Program-made: the position numbers and the translations under genes | In this document: positions 54,850 to 63,063 of the stretch, one piece after another | How the letters are laid out: each line of letters opens with the position of its first letter | How positions within the stretch are numbered: the stretch's first letter is position 1 | Notes under the pieces: generated by a model | Databases searched by the model: none | What the model was told of the DNA's origin: nothing | What the model saw: the letters and a program-made list of their open reading frames with translations, nothing else | NCBI RefSeq assembly: GCF_030408455.1 | Contig: NZ_CP046977.1 | Location: 1,922,001 to 1,986,000, forward strand | Direction of reading: 5' to 3' | DNA from: Corynebacterium atrinae | Lineage (GTDB): Bacteria; Actinomycetota; Actinomycetes; Mycobacteriales; Mycobacteriaceae | Length of the DNA stretch: 64,000 nucleotides

Positions 54850-55116
54850 TTAGGCGTTGACGGTCTCGTTTTCAACGATGTTGACCATGCGACGGTTACG
54901 CTTGATGCCGAACTGGACTGCGCCAGCCTTCAGGGCGAACAAGGTGTCGTCGCCACCACGGCCGACGTTCTCGCCCGGGTGGAACTTGGTGCCGCGCTGG
55001 CGGACCAGGATCTCGCCGGCGCTGACCTGCTGGCCACCGAAACGCTTGACGCCAAGACGCTTGGACTCGGAGTCGCGTCCGTTGCTGGAGCTAGAAGCAC
55101 CCTTCTTGTGTGCCAT
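54850..55116 (-). CDS. rpmA: 50S ribosomal protein L27
   Basis: 88 residues: [48 protein letters not shown] read in parts, the standard L27 N-terminus near the peptidyl-transferase centre. It begins with MAHKKG directly, so no N-terminal cleavage peptide of the firmicute type is present. AAGGAGGG precedes the start. Co-transcribed with rplU. Confidence 0.97.
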   Translation of the reverse strand: MAHKKGASSSSNGRDSESKRLGVKRFGGQQVSAGEILVRQRGTKFHPGENVGRGGDDTLFALKAGAVQFGIKRNRRMVNIVENETVNA

Positions 55117-55158
55117 TGGTTTTCCCTCCTTGGGGTTTTTACTCGGAAGACTGCAGGC

Positions 55159-55464
55159 TTACTTGATTCCGGTGACCTTGAGCACGGTCAGCGGCTGGCG
55201 ATGGCCCATGCGCTTCTTGTACCCGGTCTTGTTCTTGTACTTGAGGATATCGATCTTCGGGCCCTTAGCGTGCTCGACGATCTCTGCGTCGATGCTGACC
55301 TTGGCCAGATCATCGGACTTGGACGTGACATTGGCACCGTCGACGAGCAGAACCGGGGTGAGAGCCACGGACGAACCCGGCTCACCCTCGATCTTCTCGA
55401 CCTTGACGAGGTCACCTTCGGCAACCTTGTACTGCTTGCCGCCGGTCTTGACGATCGCGTACAT
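55159..55464 (-). CDS. rplU: 50S ribosomal protein L21
   Basis: 101 residues, [18 protein letters not shown] at the N-terminus and the C-terminal [18 protein letters not shown] that binds 23S rRNA. It is 42 bases upstream of rpmA. The start has CCCTCC complement, i.e. a GGAGG-poor GGGTAACCCTCC leader; a promoter lies about 125 bases upstream. Confidence 0.97.
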   Translation of the reverse strand: MYAIVKTGGKQYKVAEGDLVKVEKIEGEPGSSVALTPVLLVDGANVTSKSDDLAKVSIDAEIVEHAKGPKIDILKYKNKTGYKKRMGHRQPLTVLKVTGIK

Positions 55465-55585
55465 AGGAGGGTTACCCCTTATCTAAACTCGGCTCAGGCT
55501 CCCGTGTGGGCCACCTGAATGGACGTGTATTTCACTTGCGTTTCGGATACGCGGGCACGCCTGGACCTGCAAAGATCCTGACGGC

Positions 55586-55613
55586 GCAATATCCCCGAAA
55601 CAGCGACTGTCAA
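55586..55613 (-). promoter_or_regulatory. Candidate rplU-rpmA promoter
   Basis: On the minus strand TTGACA (55608-55613) and TATTGC (55586-55591) are separated by 16 bases. The transcript would have a leader of roughly 120 bases before rplU, long enough for feedback control, in the gap between rne and rplU (55465-55660). Confidence 0.45.
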
Positions 55614-55660
55614 AGACTACCCCGTGGGCCAGCCAAATGACAAACCGCCGTCCGGCCGCC

Positions 55661-58606
55661 CTAACGAGCGGATGTCCGCCGGGTCACTCGGCGGCGCCCA
55701 CGAGAGGCACGCTTCGGCGCCTCTTGCTTATCGACGTCCGCCTGAGGGGCCTGCGCAGGGATCTCACTGGTGGTCGTGCGTCGCACGACCCGTCGGCGCC
55801 CTCGCGTCCGCCGAACAACCGTGGTCTCCTCGGACTTCTCCTCTTGCTGAGGTGCTTCCTGCTCGGCGACCGCCCGGTTCGGGCGGTTGCTGCGGGTGGT
55901 GCGGCGGCGGGACCGGCGGGCGTCGGAACGCTCTTTCTCATCTTCAAGCTGGGCGGCCGGTGCGGTGGAAGCGGAACCTGGGAAGTCCTCCGGCTGCGGG
56001 CGACGATCGGAGCGGGAGTTGCCACGCGTCTTGCGACGTCGGCGCGGCGAGGTCTCAAACTCCTCCACGGCCTGCTGGAAGGTCTTTTCTCCCGTGTCCT
56101 CGGCGGGCACGTAGGAGGCACCCGACGGCTCCTCCGGATCTTCAGCGTCCGCCAGTTCCACGGCGTCGGACACAATCTTCTCGAAGCTGTCCTCCACCTT
56201 CTCCGCCTTGGCGCTGCGGCGGGAACGACGCGAACGCTTCGGCTTCTCCTGCGGCTCGTCTACGACGACGGCGGCAGCCAGCTCCTCGATGGAAGCGTGC
56301 TCCTCCTCGTCTTCTTCCTGCATAGCCACGGCAGCTGGGTGACGAGTCGGATCTTGTTCCGGCTTCCGGCGGCGCTCAGCCCGCTTGTCCTCGTGATGAT
56401 CGTGCGGCTCCTCCACTGGATCCTCGTGCAGGATGATGCCGCGGCCGGCACAATGCTCACACTCGGTAGAGAAGGTCTCCAGCAGGCCAGTGCCCAAGCG
56501 CTTGCGGGTCATCTGAACCAGGCCGAGGGACGTGACCTCGGAAACCTGGTGACGCGTGCGATCGCGACCCAGCGCCTCCTTGAGGCGCCGCAGCACGAGC
56601 TCCTGGTTCTCCGGCAGGACCATATCGATGAAGTCGACGACGATCATGCCACCCATGTCACGCAGTCGCATCTGCCGGACGATTTCTTCGGCGGCCTCAA
56701 GGTTGTTACGCGTGACGGTCTCTTCGAGGTTGCCACCGGAACCGGTGAACTTGCCGGTGTTGACGTCAACGACCGTCATGGCTTCCGTGCGCTCGATGAT
56801 CAACGTGCCACCCGACGGCAGCCACACCTTCTCCGAGAGGGCCTTCTGGATCTGCTCATCAATACGGTAGTGCTCGAAGGCATCAACCCCGCCGTGTGCG
56901 GCCCGGTCATACTTGACCACTCGGTCGAGCAGATCCGGAGCCACGGACTGCACATAAGCGTGAACAGTGTTCCACGCACGGCCACCATCGACGACCAGCT
57001 GCGAGAAGTCCTCGTTGTAGAGGTCGCGCACGACCTTGACGAGCATATTCGGCTCTTCGTACATCGTGATCGGCTTCGAGCCCTTGGAATGGGTCTCCTT
57101 ATCCGCACGGGCGCGGATGTCCTCCCACAGTGAATGCAGGCGATTGACGTCGGCGGCGATCGCCTCCTCCGACACACCCTCAGCTGCGGTACGAATGATC
57201 GCCCCGCCCTGGCCGGGCACGACCTTCGTGAGGATCTCCTTCAAACGAGCCCGCTCCGGCCCGGGAAGCTTGCGAGAAATACCCGCGCTGCGGCCACCCG
57301 GCACATAAACGAGGTAGCGACCCGCCAGCGAAATCTGCGTGGTCAACCGAGCACCCTTATGGCCGAGCGGATCCTTGCTCACCTGCACGAGCACCTGATC
57401 ACCAGACTTCAGAGCCTGCTCGATCCGGCGGCTACGCCCACCGAGGCCCGCGGACTTCCAATCGACCTCACCGGCATAGAGCACACCATTGCGGCCCTGC
57501 CCGATGTCAATGAAAGCTGCCTCCATGCTCGGCAACACGTTCTGCACCCGTCCGAGGTAGATATTGCCGATCATCGAGGCCTGCGCCTCCGACGTCACGA
57601 AATGCTCAACGAGCAGCTCATCCTCCAGCACACCCACCTGGGTAACCAAGCCTGGGCTATCGTGCCGCTCGCGCTCCCGCACGACCATGGTGCGCTCGAC
57701 CGACTCGCGACGCGCCAAGAACTCCGCCTGCGAGACGATGTGACGCTTCTTCCGCCCCTCCTCGCGCAGCTCAGTGCGGCGGCGGCGCTGCGCCTCTAGG
57801 CGAGTGGATCCACGCAGAGCAGTCGGCTCGTCGGGAAGCTCTTCCGCAACTTCAGCGGCTTCTTCAGCCTCGACTACCTCAACCTCTTCGGCCCCGCGAC
57901 CGCGGCTGGCGCCGCGGCGGCCGCGACGGCGGCGTCGAGAAGCAGCGTTGGAGGTCTCCTCCTCCACAGGCGTCTCCGTTGCGGCACCCGGCGGCATGAA
58001 AACGGGCGTGAACTGCTCGACGGCAGAACCCTCAATGCTCTCCGGCGCGGGAGTGATCGCGGGCTCAATGTCCTCCAGCGGCTCCTCGTCGATATGCTCC
58101 TCGACGACCGCGGCAAGATCAGCCTCGACCTTCTCCTCGATCTGGTGAATCTCGTTTTCCACATTCTTACGAACGCGAATCCTGATCTTCTCCTCCGGCT
58201 CCGCCGGGGCCTCCGGCTCCGGGGTTTCCGGCTTAGTGTCCGGCGCGGCGAGGGCATCCAACAACGCCAGCGCCTCCTCGCGAGAGATCGTGGACTGCGC
58301 CACCTTCTTCAGCCCCATCCCATCCAGCGCGGAAATGAGTTCCTTCGAAGTCAAGCTCAGCTGCTTGGCCAAGGCATGGACGCGCACCTTCGCGCCCAGC
58401 TGCTCCCGATCGAAATCAGGGAAAGCAAGCGCGGGTGCCTTCTTCGGGGCCTTCTTTACTGCTTTCTTAGCGGCCTTCTTAGTGGTCTTCTTGGTGGTCT
58501 TTTTGGCGGTCTTCTTCACCGCTTTGCGAGCTACCCGGCGCTTCTTCGGCGCCTGCTCCTGCTCCGCAGGTTCATTGGACACGGTGGGATCTGTGGAATC
58601 AGCCAC
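55661..58606 (-). CDS. rne: Ribonuclease E/G
   Basis: 981 residues. The central catalytic part (about 270-720) has an S1 domain, the VVDFIDM DNase-I-like metal site and the zinc-link CEHCAGRG. The N-terminal ~260 residues are extended: lysine/alanine repeats (KKAVKKAPKKAPA), an IF2-N-like helix region (HALAKQLSLTSKELISAL), then acidic stretches. The C-terminal ~250 residues are basic and disordered, suited to RNA and partner binding. Start GTG at 58606 follows ACAGGAG at good spacing; an upstream in-frame start lies in the leader. It makes the main mRNA and rRNA processing cuts. Confidence 0.93.
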   Translation of the reverse strand: MADSTDPTVSNEPAEQEQAPKKRRVARKAVKKTAKKTTKKTTKKAAKKAVKKAPKKAPALAFPDFDREQLGAKVRVHALAKQLSLTSKELISALDGMGLKKVAQSTISREEALALLDALAAPDTKPETPEPEAPAEPEEKIRIRVRKNVENEIHQIEEKVEADLAAVVEEHIDEEPLEDIEPAITPAPESIEGSAVEQFTPVFMPPGAATETPVEEETSNAASRRRRRGRRGASRGRGAEEVEVVEAEEAAEVAEELPDEPTALRGSTRLEAQRRRRTELREEGRKKRHIVSQAEFLARRESVERTMVVRERERHDSPGLVTQVGVLEDELLVEHFVTSEAQASMIGNIYLGRVQNVLPSMEAAFIDIGQGRNGVLYAGEVDWKSAGLGGRSRRIEQALKSGDQVLVQVSKDPLGHKGARLTTQISLAGRYLVYVPGGRSAGISRKLPGPERARLKEILTKVVPGQGGAIIRTAAEGVSEEAIAADVNRLHSLWEDIRARADKETHSKGSKPITMYEEPNMLVKVVRDLYNEDFSQLVVDGGRAWNTVHAYVQSVAPDLLDRVVKYDRAAHGGVDAFEHYRIDEQIQKALSEKVWLPSGGTLIIERTEAMTVVDVNTGKFTGSGGNLEETVTRNNLEAAEEIVRQMRLRDMGGMIVVDFIDMVLPENQELVLRRLKEALGRDRTRHQVSEVTSLGLVQMTRKRLGTGLLETFSTECEHCAGRGIILHEDPVEEPHDHHEDKRAERRRKPEQDPTRHPAAVAMQEEDEEEHASIEELAAAVVVDEPQEKPKRSRRSRRSAKAEKVEDSFEKIVSDAVELADAEDPEEPSGASYVPAEDTGEKTFQQAVEEFETSPRRRRKTRGNSRSDRRPQPEDFPGSASTAPAAQLEDEKERSDARRSRRRTTRSNRPNRAVAEQEAPQQEEKSEETTVVRRTRGRRRVVRRTTTSEIPAQAPQADVDKQEAPKRASRGRRRVTRRTSAR

Positions 58607-58804
58607 GAATACTCCTGTAATTGTTGGCCGATCTGTCCCCCGGGCGCTGGCGAATATCATCGCCGCCGCCGCACAGGGGCAAACCGAAAAATCTGTGGTG
58701 GTGTGTTCTATTCAGTTGGAACAAACAAGCGTGCCTACAGCACAACCTGTTCGCCATTGTTCCACACCCTGCCAAGAAACTGCGGTACGACCTAGGCTGG
58801 GAAC

Positions 58805-59518
58805 ATGGCGATGTTAAATACCTCTCACCCATTCGGACTCACCTCTTCGGCGATATTGAGTGCCGGTCTCGGCTTAATCTGCGTCCTCATGCAGCTGCGA
58901 ATGTGGTGGTGGCTATTGGCAGCCGTCGTAGTTTTCGTCGCCATTTGCCTTTTGGTGGTGCCGCGCAAAGATTGGAATTCGGGCCTGGAATCCAGCCGAC
59001 TCCCGCTCAATTTCAAGGGTTCATGGAAAAACAACCTCGTATTCTTCCTCCCCTTCCCCATGATCGCCTTCTCCGGCATCTTCTTCGAGGTCCTCCCGAC
59101 CACTCTCGCCATCGCCGTGACCTTCTTCGCAATTGCCGGGTCGATGTTCCTCTCCTTGCGGTCCGCTGGTAGCCGCACCCAACAAGAAGCCACGTTGCTC
59201 ATCCGCGAAACCCTCGCCGACACCACCCCCGCCTATGCCACCTCCGAGCGCCTCGGCGTCGCCGCCCACCACCGACCGATCCTCGAAGCCCTGCTCACAA
59301 TCGGCGCCGTCGATGGAATACGCGTCCGGGTGTGGAAGATCGCCGAGATCACGGGCCAGACCAACGAGCAGGTCAAGGAGGAAGCCACCGAGCTCTACCG
59401 CGCGGGGCTCGTCGGCGTCTCCACTTTCGATTCCGGCGACGACATCTCCCGTCACCTGGTTGACCTGACCAAAGTCGGCGTTCGAGTGATCGAAGAGGCC
59501 GGCCTACTCAGGGTCTAG
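58805..59518 (+). CDS. Membrane protein with C-terminal winged-helix-like domain
   Basis: 237 residues. Four hydrophobic segments (about 12-32, 33-52, 78-98, 100-118) are followed by a ~115-residue soluble part: ETLADTTPAYATSERLGVAAHHRPILEALLTIGAVDGIRV, then an IAEITGQTNEQVKEEATELYRAGLVGVS helix-turn-helix-like segment. Such a topology suggests a membrane-tethered regulator or a protein-binding adaptor. Family unknown to me. Start 58805, or ATG 58811. Confidence 0.7.
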   Translation: MAMLNTSHPFGLTSSAILSAGLGLICVLMQLRMWWWLLAAVVVFVAICLLVVPRKDWNSGLESSRLPLNFKGSWKNNLVFFLPFPMIAFSGIFFEVLPTTLAIAVTFFAIAGSMFLSLRSAGSRTQQEATLLIRETLADTTPAYATSERLGVAAHHRPILEALLTIGAVDGIRVRVWKIAEITGQTNEQVKEEATELYRAGLVGVSTFDSGDDISRHLVDLTKVGVRVIEEAGLLRV

Positions 59519-59968
59519 CCGCCGGGCTGTTCCTCACTCGCCCGGAGAACCTGGGGCCGAAACCTTCGAAATCCGTGATCGCGACGCCCTTCTCTCGACT
59601 TTTAGCCGATTTTTCGCCCGCTGTTCAAACGCGACCTGCGGATTCCCACCCCGCGAAGCGTTCAGGTCGCGAACAGGCCGTCGCGATCACGACCCCTCCC
59701 GACCGGAAGCCCAATTCCCGCCCGCCGCTCAAACGCGACCTGCGGATTCCCACCCCGCGAAGCGTTCAGGTCGCGAACAGGCCGTCGCGATCACGACCCC
59801 TCCCGACCTGAAGCCCAATTTCCGCCCGCCGCTCAAACGCGACCTGCGGATTCCCACCCCGCGAAGCGCTCAGGTCGCAATCAACCCGTCGCGATCACCC
59901 GTACTCAACCCCGCGGGCGCGAAAAAGCCCCTCCGAAGAGGGGCTAGTAGCACGCAAGCTAGGCAGGC
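59519..59968. repeat. Three-copy 104-bp tandem repeat flanked by an 11-bp inverted repeat
   Basis: A 450-base gene-free stretch. Units at 59615-59718, 59719-59822 and 59823 to about 59900 (the last diverging) have exactly 104-bp spacing; units 1 and 2 differ at only a few bases. Each contains CGCGACCTG...CAGGTCGCG, a 9-bp inverted repeat, and the first two also the near-palindrome GTCGCGATCACGAC. The whole array is bracketed by GTGATCGCGAC (59575-59585) and GTCGCGATCAC (59888-59898). No reading frame or CRISPR-like spacers. The ndk terminator follows. Confidence 0.8.
59922..59945 (-). terminator. Intrinsic terminator of ndk
   Basis: On the minus strand AGCCCCTC-TTCG-GAGGGGCT is followed by TTTT, a perfect 8-bp stem with a stable TTCG loop, 23 bases beyond the ndk stop. 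Confidence 0.9.
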
Positions 59969-60379
59969 TTAGAGGTTCGGGAACCAGATGGCGATTTCGC
60001 GCTCGGCGGATTCCGGGGAGTCGGAGCCGTGGACGACGTTTTCGCCGACAGTCAGGGCGAAGTCGCCGCGGATGGTGCCCGGGGTGGCCTTGGAGACGGG
60101 GTCGGTGCCGCCGGCCAGCTGACGCCATGCCTCGATGGCGCGCTCTCCTTCGACGATGCCGGCGACGAGCGGAGCGGAGGTGATGAAGTTGACGAGCTCT
60201 CCGAAGAAAGGCTTGTCGGCGTGCTCGGCGTAGTGCTGCTCGGCGGTGGTGCGGTCGGCGACGCGCAGGTCCATGGCGGCGAGCTTGAGGCCCTTGCGCT
60301 CGATGCGGGCGATGATCTCGCCGACGTGGCCGTTGTTGACGCCGTCCGGCTTGATGAGGATGAGAGTGCGTTCAGTCAT
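59969..60379 (-). CDS. ndk: Nucleoside diphosphate kinase
   Basis: 136 residues with the catalytic His117 in ENVVHGSDS and the typical [14 protein letters not shown] start. It balances nucleoside triphosphate pools by ping-pong phosphate transfer. Complete and typical; isolated from folC here by inserted genes on the plus strand. Confidence 0.97.
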   Translation of the reverse strand: MTERTLILIKPDGVNNGHVGEIIARIERKGLKLAAMDLRVADRTTAEQHYAEHADKPFFGELVNFITSAPLVAGIVEGERAIEAWRQLAGGTDPVSKATPGTIRGDFALTVGENVVHGSDSPESAEREIAIWFPNL

Positions 60380-60433
60380 GGTTGGCTACTCTACCGGAGG
60401 GGTGTTCTTACCGCGATGTGCTGGCCTATTAAG

Positions 60434-60781
60434 TTATTCCTTCAGCTCTTGGACGGCTTCGCGCGCGGTTTCTGGGGTGGAACCGCGGAACCACATTTGT
60501 ACCTGGCGGACGGCTGCGCCTTCGTCACCCCGGTCGAGCATTGGCTGCAGGATCGCCTTCTTCTTTTCGTCTAGCGTGATCGTTTCCGGCTGAGAAACTG
60601 CTGCTGTCGATTTCAACCCAAGGACGAGGAATATTCCGGCGGCCAGGAGCGATACGACTGCTAGGAAGTTGGCGTAGGCGAGGAAGTCAGAGCCGGCCAT
60701 CTTGGGAGAGCCGTCGATGAGTTGGACAACGATGGCTACTAGGCAGAAGGTGGCAGCAAGGGCGAGGTAAACGGCGCGCAT
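60434..60781 (-). CDS. Small membrane protein with L7/L12-tail-like segment
   Basis: 115 residues. Two hydrophobic segments (about 2-20 and 30-53) are followed by a cytosolic part: ITLDEKKKAILQPMLDRGDEGAAVRQVQMWF and TPETAREAVQEL. The last part has the helix pattern seen in ribosomal L7/L12 C-terminal-like domains of small actinobacterial proteins, a weak similarity. Start 60781; two further upstream in-frame starts add residues without hydrophobic or conserved character. It lies between ndk and the divergent pirin gene. Confidence 0.65.
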   Translation of the reverse strand: MRAVYLALAATFCLVAIVVQLIDGSPKMAGSDFLAYANFLAVVSLLAAGIFLVLGLKSTAAVSQPETITLDEKKKAILQPMLDRGDEGAAVRQVQMWFRGSTPETAREAVQELKE

Positions 60782-60846
60782 GGGCCTCATCTTAACCCAG
60801 GGGTGACTTTGCGGACGTGCCCACAAATGCCGCGTAAAATGGCTCT

Positions 60847-61869
60847 ATGTCTGATGCTAATCCGAACCCTCAGGAGCTGAACCTCGCTCCTTCTCCCCCA
60901 CATTGTCCCGATGGTGCGAAGGTCGAGATCATCACTGCCCGCGAGGTGCCACTGGGTGGTCCCCGTGCGATGACAGTACGTCGTACATTGCCGCAAAAGC
61001 AGCGCAGCCTCATTGGGGCGTGGTGTTTCATGGATCATTACGGCCCTGATGACGTGTCTGCTTCGGGCGGCATGGATGTCGCACCGCATCCACATACGGG
61101 CCTGCAGACGGTGTCGTGGTTGTTCGAAGGCACGATTTCCCACCACGATTCGGGAGGCAATCACGCGGTGGTTTTCCCCGGTGAGGTCAATCTCATGACA
61201 GCAGGGGCGGGAATTTGCCATTCGGAGGTGTCGACGCAGGAGACGACGACGTTGCATGGGGTGCAGTTGTGGACTGCGCTGCCGGAGGCGCACCGGCATG
61301 GGCCGCGCCGTTTTGACCATCATGCGCCGGAGACGATCGAGTTTGAGGGCGGGCAGGCGCTGGTGTTCCTCGGCACGCTCTTCGGCGATACCTCGCCGGT
61401 TACCACGTTTACGCCGTTGGTCGGCGCCGAGATCCGTCTCGCTGCGGGCGCGACGGTCGGCTTCGACGTCGATGTCAGCTTCGAGCATGGTTTGCTTGTC
61501 GACGCCGGCGAGGTCGAGTTAGAAGGCGTTCCCGTCGCCCGCGGCGAGTTGGCGTACACGGGTACCGGGGAAACGCATCTGCGCATCCGCAATACGGGTG
61601 ATACGCCTGCGCGGATGGTGTTCATCGGTGGTGAGCCCTTCACTGAAAACATCCTCATGTGGTGGAACTTCATCGGCCGCGAGTACGAGGAGATTGAGCA
61701 ATTCCGCGAGCAGTGGCAGGCGCAGGACGAGCGCTTCGGTCACACCTACGGATACATTGGCCACCACGCAGACGGCTTGTCGTGGTTGCCTGCCCCCGAA
61801 TTGCCCCATTCCCGAATTAGGCCCCGCATCAATCCAGACTCGGTTGCCCGACCAGAGGAGAGAATCTAA
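60847..61869 (+). CDS. Pirin family protein
   Basis: 340 residues of the bicupin pirin family. The metal site is in PHPHTGLQTVSWLFEGTISHHDSGG (His residues near 82-102, read in parts) with GAGICHSE supplying His and Glu. Pirins are iron proteins; some are quercetin dioxygenases, others bind regulators. The C-terminal ~60 residues extend beyond the second cupin. It starts a plus-strand trio: its TAATG overlaps the GNAT gene. Confidence 0.9.
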   Translation: MSDANPNPQELNLAPSPPHCPDGAKVEIITAREVPLGGPRAMTVRRTLPQKQRSLIGAWCFMDHYGPDDVSASGGMDVAPHPHTGLQTVSWLFEGTISHHDSGGNHAVVFPGEVNLMTAGAGICHSEVSTQETTTLHGVQLWTALPEAHRHGPRRFDHHAPETIEFEGGQALVFLGTLFGDTSPVTTFTPLVGAEIRLAAGATVGFDVDVSFEHGLLVDAGEVELEGVPVARGELAYTGTGETHLRIRNTGDTPARMVFIGGEPFTENILMWWNFIGREYEEIEQFREQWQAQDERFGHTYGYIGHHADGLSWLPAPELPHSRIRPRINPDSVARPEERI

Positions 61870-62189
61870 TGAACACGTCCGTTACTCAAGAGACTGACCG
61901 CCGCCGTTTTGTCATCACCGATGACGGGGAGACTGCGGGGTCGTCGCACTACCGGGATCATGATGCCGAGCGCATCTTCTTCCACACCGAGATCGATGAG
62001 GCGTTCGGTGGGCGCGGCCTGGCTGGCATCATCACCTCGGAAGCCTTGGCCACGTCGGTTGCCGAGGGTTTCTCTATCGTCGCTGTCTGCCCGTTTGTGC
62101 TCAAGTGGTTGCAGACCGAAGAGCATGACATCGAGTGGCGCAAGCCCACCCCGGCTGACCTGACGTGGCTGCAGGAGCACCTTCGATGA
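61869..62189 (+). CDS. Small GNAT-like acetyltransferase (YjdJ type)
   Basis: 106 residues. The short GNAT fold has FHTEIDEAFGGRGLAGIITSEAL for acetyl-CoA binding and the CPFVLKWLQ signature of the YjdJ/GNAT_acetyltr_2 group. The start overlaps the pirin stop by one base and its end overlaps the next gene by 4 bases. Substrate unknown. Confidence 0.85.
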   Translation: MNTSVTQETDRRRFVITDDGETAGSSHYRDHDAERIFFHTEIDEAFGGRGLAGIITSEALATSVAEGFSIVAVCPFVLKWLQTEEHDIEWRKPTPADLTWLQEHLR

Positions 62190-62653
62190 GTCATTCGGCC
62201 CCGTACCTGGACAAGTTCTATCCAGAGATCTATCGCGAATTGGGGGATGTGACCCGGAAGCTGCGGGAGCTGTTCCCCGAGGTGGATCTGCCCATTGGTC
62301 TCATCGAGCTGGTCAACATCCGCGTCAGCCAACTCAATGGTTGTGCCACCTGTCTGTCCATTCACGTCCCGGCGGCCCGGAGGGCTGGTGTGGAGGAGTT
62401 CAAGCTCGACACGTTGAGTGCGTGGCGGATGGTCAAGGAGTTCAGCCCGCAGGAGCGCGCGGCCTTGGAGTTGGCGGAGGCACTCACGTTGCTACCCCAG
62501 GATCGTGAGATTAGCCTCGCCGCCGTCGAGGCCTGTGAGGTGTTCGCGGAGGAACAGGTTGCCGCCCTGGAGTGGGCGATCATCATGATCAACGCGTTCA
62601 ACCGGGTGTCTATTGCTTCTGGGCACCCGGTGATTAGGCCGCGGAAGCACTAG
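62186..62653 (+). CDS. Carboxymuconolactone decarboxylase/AhpD-like protein
   Basis: 155 residues. The redox pair is in NGCATCLSIH (C53, C56) with the conserved His60, the AhpD-like peroxidase site; residues 38-110 form the CMD helical domain. Likely acts in peroxide or thiol stress, with an unknown reductant. ATGA overlap with the GNAT gene and 4-base overlap with the convergent DUF4233 gene. Confidence 0.88.
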   Translation: MSHSAPYLDKFYPEIYRELGDVTRKLRELFPEVDLPIGLIELVNIRVSQLNGCATCLSIHVPAARRAGVEEFKLDTLSAWRMVKEFSPQERAALELAEALTLLPQDREISLAAVEACEVFAEEQVAALEWAIIMINAFNRVSIASGHPVIRPRKH

Positions 62654-63063
62654 AGGTGCTGGGTGGTCAGCAGCCCGCGCTTCATCCTTTCGATGAGGGT
62701 GGAGCGCAGGTGAAGGAGGTACCACCACACGATGATGAAGATGATGGCGATGATGCCCACTGAGGGGTGAATAAACACGCCTGCCAGGAGCAACACCTGC
62801 AGCGCGAGGTTAACGGGCAGAGCCCACGGCAAGCGCTGCAGGAATGCCATGATGAGGTGGGCGGCACCGAGTGCGGTGATAGCGACCCAGTTGAAGGTGG
62901 TCCAATAGGCGCCGTCATCGACGCGCAGGATGACAGTCAGGGCTAGCCAGATGGTTATCGCTTCAAGGACCAGCGTGCCCGCCATGACCCCGCGGATTCC
63001 CTTCATCGGGTCCTTGGCGGGTTCGTGGCCTGGGCCGAGGGGGCCGAACTCCGGGTTGCTCAT
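62650..63063 (-). CDS. DUF4233 membrane protein
   Basis: 137 residues with four hydrophobic segments (about 25-47, 55-73, 82-98, 100-121). DUF4233 genes sit directly after folC across mycolata; here the start overlaps the folC stop by 4 bases. Function unknown. Confidence 0.87.
   Translation of the reverse strand: MSNPEFGPLGPGHEPAKDPMKGIRGVMAGTLVLEAITIWLALTVILRVDDGAYWTTFNWVAITALGAAHLIMAFLQRLPWALPVNLALQVLLLAGVFIHPSVGIIAIIFIIVWWYLLHLRSTLIERMKRGLLTTQHL

Noticed and set aside
59575..59898. CRISPR array
   Set aside because: Units are contiguous 104-bp copies with no variable spacers, and no cas genes are present.
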